From positions 186,001 to 250,000 of the forward strand of contig CAJTDK010000005.1 of NCBI GenBank assembly GCA_910575105.1: a stretch of 64,000 nucleotides of DNA. Direction: 5' to 3'. This document shows, piece after piece, positions 24,619 through 32,675 of this stretch. The position numbers and the translations under genes are program-made. Origin of the DNA: Lachnospiraceae bacterium (GTDB lineage Bacteria > Bacillota > Clostridia > Lachnospirales > Lachnospiraceae). A model generated the notes under the pieces. That model had not been told where the DNA came from. It ran no database searches and saw only the letters and a list, made by a program, of their open reading frames with translations. Within the stretch, counting starts at the first letter, position 1; the number at the start of each line of letters is the position of its first letter.

Positions 24619-27600
24619 ATGGGCGTGTCATGGACGGAAGAACAGAGGAAGGTCATCGAGCTTCGGGGGCGCAATATCCTTGTCTCGGCTGCGGCGGGTT
24701 CGGGAAAGACTGCCGTTTTAGTTGAGCGGATCATCACGATGCTGACGGCGAAGGACAATCCGGTAAGTGTAGATCAGCTTTTGATCGTGACATTTACCGA
24801 GGCAGCGGCGGCGGAGATGAAGGAGCGTATCCGCAGGGCGATTGAGAAAAAGCTTGAGGAATACCCGGACAATGAGCACCTTATGCAGCAGGCTACCCTG
24901 ATCCACAATGCGCAGATTACGACGATACACAGCTTCTGCCTGTCGGTGATCCGGGATCATTTTCATGTGATTGATTTAGACCCGGGGTTTCGGACCGGGG
25001 ATGAGGGAGAGCTTAAGCTTCTGCGCCACGATGTGCTCGACGGGCTTTTGGAGGACCGGTATGCCGGAGGTGATCCCCGGTTTCTTGATTTTGTCTCGGC
25101 TTATGCGGGCGGAAGGGACGATAAGCGGATCGAGGAGCTGATCTTAAAGATCTATGAATTCTCCCGCAGCTACCCGGATCCAAAGAAATGGCTTTCGGAC
25201 TGTGTGCGTTCGTACGGCGCCGATACGGAGGAAGAGCTGGAGAAAAGCTTTGCCGTGAAGCTGGCTATGGAGAATACAAGGCGGTATCTTAAGGATGCCT
25301 GCACGCTTACCGGACAGGGGCTATCCCTGTGCGCAGAGCCGGACGGCCCGGCGGCTTATGAGGAGGCGCTGCTTTCGGATATGCAGATGCTTGACAGGCT
25401 TCTTGCGGCGGGCACATTTGCAGAAGCTTCGGAGAGGATGCGGGGGATAGTCTGGGCAAGGCTTGCTGCCAACCGGGACAAGACGGTGTCTGAGGAGAAG
25501 CTTTCTAAGGTTAAGGCGATCCGCGAGGAAGTAAAGGGATTGGTAAAGGATATTATCTCCCAGTATTTCTATCAGGATACGAAAGGGCTGCTTGACGATC
25601 TGCGGCTGTGCAGGCCTCAGATGGAGGTGCTTGCCGGGCTGGTGGAGGAATTCTCCCTGAGATTCGAAGAGAAGAAGCGGGAGAAGGAGATGATCGACTT
25701 CTCGGATATGGAGCAGTATGCGTTAAGGATTCTGACGGAGGAGCGTGAGGGCGGACTTTGCCCGTCGGCAGTGGCGGGGGAGTACAGACAGCAGTTTGTG
25801 GAGATCATGATCGATGAATACCAGGACAGCAATTTTTTGCAGGAGGCCATACTTACAAGCATTTCCAGGGTATCCGGGGGGGAATATAATATATTCATGG
25901 TGGGCGACGTAAAGCAGAGCATCTATAGGTTCCGCCTGTCGAGGCCTCAGCTTTTTATGGAAAAGTTTGATACTTACAGCCTTTCGGACAGCGAAAAGCA
26001 GCGGATCGACCTTCACAAGAATTTCCGCAGCCGCAGCGAGGTCCTAGAGAGCGCCAACCATATCTTCCGGCAGATCATGACAAAGCCTCTGGGGGGTATC
26101 GCTTATGACGACAGGGCGGCCCTGTATACCGGAGCGGATTATCCGGAATATGGGGATGCGGTAACGGAGGTGCTTGTCATTGACAGTGATATGGAAAAGG
26201 AAAGTACGAAGGATGCTCTGGAGGAGGAGTCTGCCCTGGAGAAAGGAGCCGTCTCGGAGCGGGAGCTTGAGGCAAGGGCGATCGCGGGCCGTATCCGGGA
26301 GCTGGTGAGGGAGCACCAGGTGACAGATCAGGCGGACGGGAAGCTTCGTCCGGTCCGGTATTCGGATATCGTGATCCTCACCCGGAGCGTTAAGGGATTC
26401 GCGGATATTTTTACAGAGGTTTTGAACAGGGAGGGGATACCTGCCTATGCGGGAACGAGGGAAGGCTATTTTAAGACGCAGGAGATCGGCGTGCTGTTGG
26501 ATTACCTGCGGGTGCTTGATAATCTTTACCAGGATATCCCGCTGGCGGCGGTGCTTACGTCGCCTTTCTGCGGACTGACGGAGGAAGAGCTGGCGGAGGT
26601 CAGGAGCGAGTATGGCAAGCTGCCCTTTTACCGTGCGGTACTGCGCTACCGGCATGAGGGGGGCAGGAAGACGCTGCAAAAGAAGCTTGATAAGTGCCTG
26701 GGGCAGATGGAGCGCCTCAGGGAACGGGTGCCTTTTACTCCTGCCCGGGAATTGCTGCGAAGGATTCTTGATGATACCGGGTACGGGGAGTTTGTGTCTG
26801 CCATGCCCGGCGGCCAGCAGAGAAGAGCTAATCTGGAAATGCTTTTGGAGAAGGCGAAGGCGTATGAATCCACCAGCTATAAGGGGCTGTTCCACTTTGT
26901 GCGCTATATTGAGCAGCTTCAGAAGTACGATGTGGATTACGGAGAGGCGGCGCTTAATGACGAGCAGTCGGACACGGTCAGGGTGATGACAATCCATAAA
27001 AGCAAAGGCCTGGAGTTCCCGATAGTGTTTGTCGCGGGGCTCGGGAAACGGTTTAATATGCAGGATGTGCGAAGCAGCGCAGTCCTGCACGCGGAGCTGG
27101 GCGTGGGGCTTGACGCTGTGGATCTTGAGAAACGGACGAAGAGTGCGAGTATTGTAAAGAAGGTGATCCAGAAGGAAGAGGTTCTGGATACCCTTGGGGA
27201 GGAGCTGAGAGTTCTCTACGTGGCCCTGACCCGAGCAAAGGAGAAGCTGATCCTTACCGGAACGATCGCTAATCTGGAAAAGAAGATGGAAAGTTACGGG
27301 ATGGTCAAAGACCAGGAGAGAGAAGAGATAAGCTTTGGGAGGCTCAGCAAGGCGGTTACTTACTGGGACTTTATCCTTCCTGCGCTGGTCAGGTCAGGCC
27401 CGGATGTGCCGGTGAAGGTCCGTACTCTTGCCTTCGGGGATATCGTGCGGGAGGAGATCGCAGAAGAGACGGCAGGGAGGATGACAAGAGCGGCCCTTGA
27501 GCAGTGGGATACGGATAAGGAGTATGACAGCGGGGTTAAGAGGTATCTGGCGGAGCAGTTCGGGTACCGGTACATCTACGCGGACAGCCGGCAGCAGAAA

Positions 27601-28269
27601 TTAAAGTTTACCGTGTCGGAGCTTAAGAAACGGGTGCATTATCTGGAGACGCTTGAAGAGGGCGCCGAGACCGAAGAGGTGTACGGCGAGGTACTCTATG
27701 AGGAGCCGGAGGTGGTGCCGCTGATTCCTAAGTTCATGAAAGAGGAGGAAGAGCTTACCGGTGCGTCGAGAGGGACGGCGTATCACAGAGTTCTGGAGCT
27801 TATTGATTTCCGAAAGGAATATACGGAGGAGCTGCTTAAGGAGGCTGTGGAAGGGTTCCAAAGAAAGGGAAGGATCTCAGAAGAGATGGCATCCTGCATT
27901 AGGGAACGGGATATTCTGGAATTCCTTAACTGCCCGGCGGGGAGACGGATGAGGGCGTGCGCCCTTGATGGGAAGCTAAAAAAAGAGCAGCCCTTTGTGC
28001 TTGGGGTTGATGCCAGGGAGATCTACCCGCAGGAGCAGAAGGGGGAGATGATCTTAGTCCAGGGGATTATCGACGTGTATTTTGAAGAACCGGACGGGCT
28101 TGTGGTGCTGGACTATAAGACGGACAGGGCAAAGGAGGCCAGGGAGCTTACAGAAAAATATCATGCCCAGCTTGATTATTACGGAAAGGCTCTTGAGCAG
28201 ATGACCGGGAAGCGGGTGAAGGAGAAGATCATCTATTCCTTTGCGCTTAAAGAGGAGATCGTGCTGTGA
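24619..28269 (+). CDS. addA: ATP-dependent helicase/nuclease subunit A
   Basis: This 1216-residue SF1 helicase plus RecB-type nuclease is the motor subunit of AddAB. Motif I is SAAAGSGKT (residues 23-31), motif II is IDEYQDSNFLQEA, the late helicase motifs appear as VRVMTIHKSKGLEFPIVFVA and LRVLYVALTRAKEKL. The C-terminal nuclease (about residues 1040-1210) includes SRGTAYHRVLELIDF, GIIDVYFEEPDGLVVLDYKT and the final Q-x-x-Y helix. It forms an operon with addB, 3 bp apart. Confidence 0.97.
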   Translation: MGVSWTEEQRKVIELRGRNILVSAAAGSGKTAVLVERIITMLTAKDNPVSVDQLLIVTFTEAAAAEMKERIRRAIEKKLEEYPDNEHLMQQATLIHNAQITTIHSFCLSVIRDHFHVIDLDPGFRTGDEGELKLLRHDVLDGLLEDRYAGGDPRFLDFVSAYAGGRDDKRIEELILKIYEFSRSYPDPKKWLSDCVRSYGADTEEELEKSFAVKLAMENTRRYLKDACTLTGQGLSLCAEPDGPAAYEEALLSDMQMLDRLLAAGTFAEASERMRGIVWARLAANRDKTVSEEKLSKVKAIREEVKGLVKDIISQYFYQDTKGLLDDLRLCRPQMEVLAGLVEEFSLRFEEKKREKEMIDFSDMEQYALRILTEEREGGLCPSAVAGEYRQQFVEIMIDEYQDSNFLQEAILTSISRVSGGEYNIFMVGDVKQSIYRFRLSRPQLFMEKFDTYSLSDSEKQRIDLHKNFRSRSEVLESANHIFRQIMTKPLGGIAYDDRAALYTGADYPEYGDAVTEVLVIDSDMEKESTKDALEEESALEKGAVSERELEARAIAGRIRELVREHQVTDQADGKLRPVRYSDIVILTRSVKGFADIFTEVLNREGIPAYAGTREGYFKTQEIGVLLDYLRVLDNLYQDIPLAAVLTSPFCGLTEEELAEVRSEYGKLPFYRAVLRYRHEGGRKTLQKKLDKCLGQMERLRERVPFTPARELLRRILDDTGYGEFVSAMPGGQQRRANLEMLLEKAKAYESTSYKGLFHFVRYIEQLQKYDVDYGEAALNDEQSDTVRVMTIHKSKGLEFPIVFVAGLGKRFNMQDVRSSAVLHAELGVGLDAVDLEKRTKSASIVKKVIQKEEVLDTLGEELRVLYVALTRAKEKLILTGTIANLEKKMESYGMVKDQEREEISFGRLSKAVTYWDFILPALVRSGPDVPVKVRTLAFGDIVREEIAEETAGRMTRAALEQWDTDKEYDSGVKRYLAEQFGYRYIYADSRQQKLKFTVSELKKRVHYLETLEEGAETEEVYGEVLYEEPEVVPLIPKFMKEEEELTGASRGTAYHRVLELIDFRKEYTEELLKEAVEGFQRKGRISEEMASCIRERDILEFLNCPAGRRMRACALDGKLKKEQPFVLGVDAREIYPQEQKGEMILVQGIIDVYFEEPDGLVVLDYKTDRAKEARELTEKYHAQLDYYGKALEQMTGKRVKEKIIYSFALKEEIVL

Positions 28270-28339
28270 AGAATGATGCGGGTGTGAAGGAAGGGTATAA
28301 TGTACCGGGTGTGCCCGGGCATGGGAAGGGAGTGATAGT

Positions 28340-28615
28340 ATGAGTGTCCGTATGGCAGTGCTTGTGTATCTGGCGGTGGTCAATCTGATATCGTTTGCCG
28401 CTTTCGGATGGGATAAGCAAAAGGCAAGATGGGGCGGAAGGCGGATACCGGAAAAGACGCTGCTTTCGCTGGCTGTTTTTGGTGGGAGCGTGGGGGCGTG
28501 GATTGGGATGAAGGTGTTCCGGCATAAGATACGGAAGGCGGCATTTAAAGTCGGGATACTGGTGATCCTTTCGATACAATGTGTGGGAATGGCGGTGATG
28601 TGGAGGATGATGTGA
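28340..28615 (+). CDS. DUF1294 small membrane protein
   Basis: This 91-residue protein has two to three transmembrane segments. The DUF1294 signature is clear: NLISFAAFGWDKQKARWGG, RRIPEKTLLSLAVFGGSVGA, then GMKVFRHKIRKAAF. The function is unknown. It lies 70 bp after addA behind GGGAAGGGAG, possibly on the same transcript; no internal promoter was seen. A terminator follows. Confidence 0.9.
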   Translation: MSVRMAVLVYLAVVNLISFAAFGWDKQKARWGGRRIPEKTLLSLAVFGGSVGAWIGMKVFRHKIRKAAFKVGILVILSIQCVGMAVMWRMM

Positions 28616-28667
28616 GAGACGGAAACTGAATATATAACGGAAAAGGAGAGTTCAAACGGGCAGCCAG

Positions 28668-28703
28668 AGCCATGTACTGTTTTATGCAGCGCATGGCTTT
28701 TTT
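28668..28703 (+). terminator. Terminator after the DUF1294 gene
   Basis: AGCCATGT and GCATGGCT pair (one wobble) across a 16-nt loop, followed by six T. Confidence 0.75.
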
Positions 28704-28747
28704 CATTATTAAGAGGCAGAAAGAATCGATAAAATTCTATTTTTGTG

Positions 28748-28778
28748 TTGACAAACAATATTATACAGCATATAATAT
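28748..28778 (+). promoter_or_regulatory. Consensus promoter with overlapping palindrome, padR operon
   Basis: TTGACA at 28748 and TATAAT at 28771 are separated by 17 bp: a full sigma-A consensus. ATATTATA (28758-28765) and TATAATAT (28771-28778) form an exact dyad around CAGCA, covering the -10 box. A second dyad CAATATT / AATATTG spans 28790-28815. Both are good candidates for PadR binding and autoregulation. Confidence 0.8.
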
Positions 28779-28848
28779 AGTCATTAAAGCAATATTGTTA
28801 TATTATAGAATATTGTAAACTCAAGAAATTTAAAAGAGGAGTGGGCAT

Positions 28849-29172
28849 ATGGTATTTAACACAGGAGCAGCGCTCCTGGATGCGATCGTGCTGGCGGTTG
28901 TGTCCAGAGAAAGGGAAGGCACCTATGGATATAAGATTACGCAAGATGTAAGAAAAGCCATTGAAGTGTCGGAATCCACTCTGTACCCTGTGCTGAGACG
29001 TCTTCAGAAGGATGACTGCCTGGAAGTATATGACAGGCAGTTTGACGGGCGGAACCGGAGATACTACAAGGTGACGGAGAAGGGGACAGCACAGCTTGAG
29101 CTGTATGAGACAGAGTGGAAGAATTATTCCAGCAGGATTAACGGATTATTTGAAGGAGGAGAGTCTGCATGA
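28849..29172 (+). CDS. PadR family transcriptional regulator
   Basis: This 107-residue winged-helix protein of the short PadR-s2 type has the core AIVLAVVSREREGTYGYKIT, SESTLYPVLRRLQKDDCLEV and the wing YDRQFDGRNRRYYKVTEKG, followed by a short dimerisation helix. GAGGAGTGGG precedes the ATG. It overlaps the DUF1700 gene by 4 bp and leads a four-gene operon (PadR, DUF1700, DUF4097, PspC), a layout seen in many Firmicutes in which the regulator responds to envelope stress. It probably binds the palindromes over its own promoter. Confidence 0.94.
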   Translation: MVFNTGAALLDAIVLAVVSREREGTYGYKITQDVRKAIEVSESTLYPVLRRLQKDDCLEVYDRQFDGRNRRYYKVTEKGTAQLELYETEWKNYSSRINGLFEGGESA

Positions 29173-29960
29173 ACCGCATAGAATTTATGACTGAACTAGC
29201 TGCACTTTTGCAGGATGTGCCGGAGGAAGAGCGAAGAGACGCGATGCAGTTCTATAATGATTATTTTGACGATGCCGGCGAAGACAAGGAGGGCGAGGTA
29301 ATCGCAGAGCTGGAGAGCCCGGGGAAGGTAGCCGAGAAGATTAAGGCGGATCTTTTGGGGCAGCAGGCGGAGAAGGTATATACAGAGACGGGCTGCCAGG
29401 ACGGGAGCCATACGGCTAAGCATATGCCGGCGATGAGAGAACCGGCGTCCGGAGGATATGGCCATCAGGGAGGCGGTGACGCCTGGAGCGATTCTCAGGG
29501 AGCGTACCAGAAGGATGGGGGCAATTACGGCTATCAGGAATACCAGTACGAAGGCGGGGGCAGCCAGAAACAAAAGCCATGGAGCAGCAATGCCTTAAAG
29601 GTTCTCCTGATCATTGCGATCGTTCTTGTGGGAGCGCCGGTCGTTATCCCGTGTGCCCTTGCTGTCGTGGCGGTAGTATTTGCCGGTATCTTAGCGCTGT
29701 TCGCATTCTTTTTTGCGATCGTGCTTTGCTTCATGGCGATGGCGGTCACGGGAGCGGTGCTTGTGGGCGCCGGGATTCTTGCGCTGATTCCTGAGATAGC
29801 GGTAGGGATGGCGCTAATCGGAACTGGATTGATCCTGGGCGCGATCGGAGCGATCGGCACGGTGGTAGGAGTGAAGCTGTGCATCGTTGTATTTCCGGGG
29901 ATATGCAGGGGGATCGTGTGGATATTTAGCAGGCCGTTCCAGAGAAAGGCGGTGGTATAG
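29169..29960 (+). CDS. DUF1700 family membrane protein
   Basis: In this 263-residue protein the N-terminal cytosolic DUF1700 helix bundle (residues 1-60: MNRIEFMTELAALLQDVPEE, YNDYFDDAGEDKEGEVIAEL) is followed by a Gly-, Gln- and Tyr-rich low-complexity linker (about 85-138) and then four or five membrane helices (about 145-255) rich in Ala, Val and Gly. It is thought to be a membrane partner of the DUF4097 protein encoded next. It overlaps padR by 4 bp and the next gene starts 2 bp after its stop. No biochemical function is established. Confidence 0.88.
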   Translation: MNRIEFMTELAALLQDVPEEERRDAMQFYNDYFDDAGEDKEGEVIAELESPGKVAEKIKADLLGQQAEKVYTETGCQDGSHTAKHMPAMREPASGGYGHQGGGDAWSDSQGAYQKDGGNYGYQEYQYEGGGSQKQKPWSSNALKVLLIIAIVLVGAPVVIPCALAVVAVVFAGILALFAFFFAIVLCFMAMAVTGAVLVGAGILALIPEIAVGMALIGTGLILGAIGAIGTVVGVKLCIVVFPGICRGIVWIFSRPFQRKAVV

Positions 29961-29962
29961 GG

Positions 29963-30970
29963 ATGAAAAGAGGATGGAAGATCTTCTGGATCGTGTGCGG
30001 CGTATGTGTAGGCGCCGGTCTGGTGTGCTGTATGATCGCGTTTGTTTTGGGGGTGTCGTTGGAGGCTATCGAGGATAGGTTTCCGAATGGGATCGTCATC
30101 GGGCGTATGATTGAGAATGATTATGATGATTATGATGATGACTTTGACACTGATGATTATGATGAAGACGATGACGATTACGACGATGACTACGATGATG
30201 AAGACGATTACGACGATGACGGCTGGGACGGAAGTCATGACGGGACGCCGCATAGCATGGAGCATACGGCTGCGCATGGTGCAGTCACCAACACGGGAAG
30301 CAGGACGGAGATCATATCCGGCACGGGAAGCCAGACCTTTACCGGGGTTAATTCCATAGATACCGAGTTGTGGGGAGCAGCCTTGGAGGTGGATTATACA
30401 TCGGCCGCGCCGGAGGAAATCCGGGTCGAGACGGAGAACTTCAACAAGAAGTTAGGGCTTAAGTGCTATATGGATGAAGATGAGCTTAAGATCGTCACAA
30501 AAAAGAGGATCGTCGGTGTTCCGGGCAGTAGGTATGGCAGGCTCATTATCCATATACCAAAGGATTATCAGTTTAATGAGGCGTCCTTAAGCCTTGGCAG
30601 AGGATTTGTTCATGTCTCGGATATTCATGCGGCAGAGCTGTCTGTTGACGTGGGGGCAGGCGAAGGGGCCGTGGAAAACTTTACGGCAGGCAAGGCGGAG
30701 CTGAAGTGCGGCGCAGGAAGCATGGTGGTGTCGGGAACTGCAGACAAAAAGACGGAGATCGACTGCGGTGTCGGGGAAGTTTCCTACATGGCCGGCGGGA
30801 AGGAAAAGGACTATAATTACAAGATTGACTGCGGGATAGGCAGTATCGCCTGCGGGGAAGCGAGCTTCTCCGGTATCGGCGCAGAAAAAAAGATTGACAA
30901 TAATGCTGCGAAGAGTATGGAGATTACCTGCGGCATGGGAACTGTAGCAGTTACATTTTCAGAGGAATAG
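29963..30970 (+). CDS. DUF4097 protein with Asp/Tyr-rich linker
   Basis: This 335-residue protein has a transmembrane helix at residues about 5-30, then an extremely acidic stretch of alternating Asp and Tyr (about 50-92, nucleotides 30115-30240). The extracytoplasmic DUF4097 beta-helix domain (about 105-333) contains repeating strands such as LSVDVGAGEGAVENFTAGKA and CGAGSMVVSGTADKKTEIDCG. DUF4097 domains resemble the C-terminal part of LiaF-like proteins that sense envelope damage. The Asp/Tyr run is encoded by GAT/GAC/TAT repeats and may vary in length. It is the third gene of the padR operon. Confidence 0.88.
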   Translation: MKRGWKIFWIVCGVCVGAGLVCCMIAFVLGVSLEAIEDRFPNGIVIGRMIENDYDDYDDDFDTDDYDEDDDDYDDDYDDEDDYDDDGWDGSHDGTPHSMEHTAAHGAVTNTGSRTEIISGTGSQTFTGVNSIDTELWGAALEVDYTSAAPEEIRVETENFNKKLGLKCYMDEDELKIVTKKRIVGVPGSRYGRLIIHIPKDYQFNEASLSLGRGFVHVSDIHAAELSVDVGAGEGAVENFTAGKAELKCGAGSMVVSGTADKKTEIDCGVGEVSYMAGGKEKDYNYKIDCGIGSIACGEASFSGIGAEKKIDNNAAKSMEITCGMGTVAVTFSEE

Positions 30971-30988
30971 AAGCAAGGAGGAGAAGAT

Positions 30989-31177
30989 ATGGAACCGAAA
31001 AAATTGTACCGTTCAAGAAGAGACCGCATGGTTTGCGGCGTATGTGCAGGAATTGCAGAGTATTTTAACATTGATCCGACGCTGATCCGTCTGGGGCTGG
31101 TGCTTCTGGCATGCACCGGGAGCGGGATACTGGCGTATTTCATTGCGGCGATTATTATTCCGGATGACCCGAGGTAG
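30989..31177 (+). CDS. PspC domain protein
   Basis: This 62-residue protein is a single PspC domain: KKLYRSRRDRMVCGVCAGIA, EYFNIDPTLIRLGLVLLACT and a C-terminal transmembrane helix ending IIIPDDPR. PspC proteins are membrane elements of phage-shock-type envelope stress responses. AAGGAGGAG precedes the ATG. It is the last gene of the padR operon, 18 bp after the DUF4097 gene. Confidence 0.93.
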   Translation: MEPKKLYRSRRDRMVCGVCAGIAEYFNIDPTLIRLGLVLLACTGSGILAYFIAAIIIPDDPR

Positions 31178-31591
31178 AGGACAGGGCTGTTAACCGAAAA
31201 AGAGTGCTTCACGAGACTGTTAACCGAAGCAATCGATCGGAAATAATTAACAGATATTTACAGCCCAAACGCATTGACAAATCATTGAAAATTGCAATAC
31301 TAATAATAACTCATCTGCCATGCGTAGAAGGAGTTCCTAAAGGCGTCTTGCTAAGCAAGGCGTCTTTTGCTTTGTCTAAGCAACTTGATGTTAGTCAATA
31401 TTCCGTTAGTTCAACAATTATATTACTTTGGTGATACAGCCAGTCCGTAAATTCTTTCGGGCTGGCCCCGGAACAGTATTTCACCCACTAGGATTTCATG
31501 GCGGTTATTGATTTCAACACATCGGCCACCGTTAGTCAGAACGGGGATTACTTAACTTAAAGATAGTATATACATACAGCCTGCTGATCCA
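31178..31591. other. Relic region with leader-like hairpin and coding remnant
   Basis: No intact gene was seen. Contents: a 12-bp direct repeat CTGTTAACCGAA near 31187 and 31220; a promoter-like TTGACA near 31275; a six-codon frame ATGCGTAGAAGGAGTTCC-TAA at 31320; the terminator-like hairpin at 31339-31368; and a start-less minus-strand frame at 31423-31548. It marks the left part of an island of decayed mobile DNA. Confidence 0.5.
31339..31368 (+). terminator. Terminator-like hairpin after a short leader frame
   Basis: AAAGGCGTCTTGCT and AGCAAGGCGTCTTT pair along 14 bp with two wobbles, leaving a minimal TAA loop in practice, and T residues follow. It starts at the stop codon of the six-codon frame at 31320, as in transcription attenuators. 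Confidence 0.55.
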
Positions 31592-31955
31592 TTGCTTGCA
31601 GATACCCCGCAGAAACCAAACCATAAAGAAAAGGAGTTTCTCATCCCAGATTTGAGATTACCCGCCGAGGAAGAACAACCGATAGGTATTTGGAGACAAC
31701 GGAATCTGGATTATCTGAAGCAGTATCGAAAGGTTACATACATCAATCTTCTCACGAGTAGCAGACTTAACGCCTATCTTGCTGATATTGACAGGCAGGC
31801 ATAGGAACACTTTGAAAGGCTCATAGAGTGCATGAAACAGGCACAGTGCAACAGAACAGCTAAAGGAAAAAAACGCCTTAGAATGGACAGGACGAATAAA
31901 TAGCATAAGGGCTTGTGCGAGGGAGATTGCGAACGAAGAAATCATATACGCATAG
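31592..31955 (+). pseudogene. TnpV-type transposon protein, broken
   Basis: The frame encodes the TnpV blocks LRLPAEEEQPIGIWRQRNL, YLKQYRKVTYINLLTSSRLN and AYLADIDRQA, then meets TAG where the family has Gln (CAG to TAG change at 31801-31803). The homology continues with EHFERLIECMKQAQ and, after a frameshift near 31845, with TEQLKEKNALEWTGRINSIR and CAREIANEEIIYA-stop. TnpV is a small accessory protein of clostridial mobile elements. The copy has at least one nonsense and one frameshift change, and its N-terminus is also uncertain. Confidence 0.8.
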
Positions 31956-32073
31956 CAGATTGGCAAAAAATGGGGAATACTTGGCTGATCCCGAAAGGCT
32001 CTGAAAAATCTGCTGATAGAAGATACAAGGACAATGTGGGTGAAACTACAAAACAAAAGGAGGGCGCGGTTCA

Positions 32074-32666
32074 GTGAATAGGTATAAAATTATGCTTGTT
32101 GATGATGAGCCAGACATATTAGATTTACTTGAAAAAGCTCTAAACATAGAAGGTTTTTACAATATTACTAAAATTGATAATGGGATATCCACTGTAATTA
32201 CGTGTAAGGAAATTCAACCAGACATCATCATCTTAGACGTTATGTTACCAGATATAGATGGGTATGAAGTGTGTAAATAAATACGGGAGTTTTCGCATTG
32301 TCCTGTTTTGTTTCTTTCTTCAAAAAATGATGAATTGGATAAAAAACTTGGCTTGGCTGTTGGCGGTGACGATTACGTCACAAAGCCGTTTAGTCCAAAA
32401 GAAATGGTATATAGGGTGAAAGCTGGGTTACGCCGTGCAGAATACAGACAAGTTCCAATACGGGATTTTTCTATTAAAATTGGTGAATTGATGATAGATA
32501 CTGACGGTTGTAGGGTATTGAAGAATAATAAGGAAATCGGATTAACCGCACGGGAATTTGAAATTTTACGGTATTTGGCGGAGAATTTAGGACGGGTAAT
32601 CAGCCGTGAACGCTTATATGAAATTGTTTGGGGTGAGGACAGCTTTGGGTGTGATAATACCTAAAA
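32074..32666 (+). pseudogene. OmpR-family response regulator, broken
   Basis: Starts at GTG 32074 after GGAGG. The receiver domain is recognisable: IMLVDDEPDILDLL, phosphoacceptor in IIILDVMLPDIDGYE, Lys in YVTKPFSPKEM. A TAA at 32278-32280 interrupts it in frame after YEVCK. The winged helix (EIGLTAREFEILRYLAEN, SRERLYEIVWGEDSFG) follows but ends at TAA near 32666 where about 25 terminal residues should follow. The IS element begins immediately after. The partner histidine kinase is absent. A+T content is higher than in neighbouring chromosomal genes. Confidence 0.85.
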
Positions 32667-32675
32667 TTCCGTATC

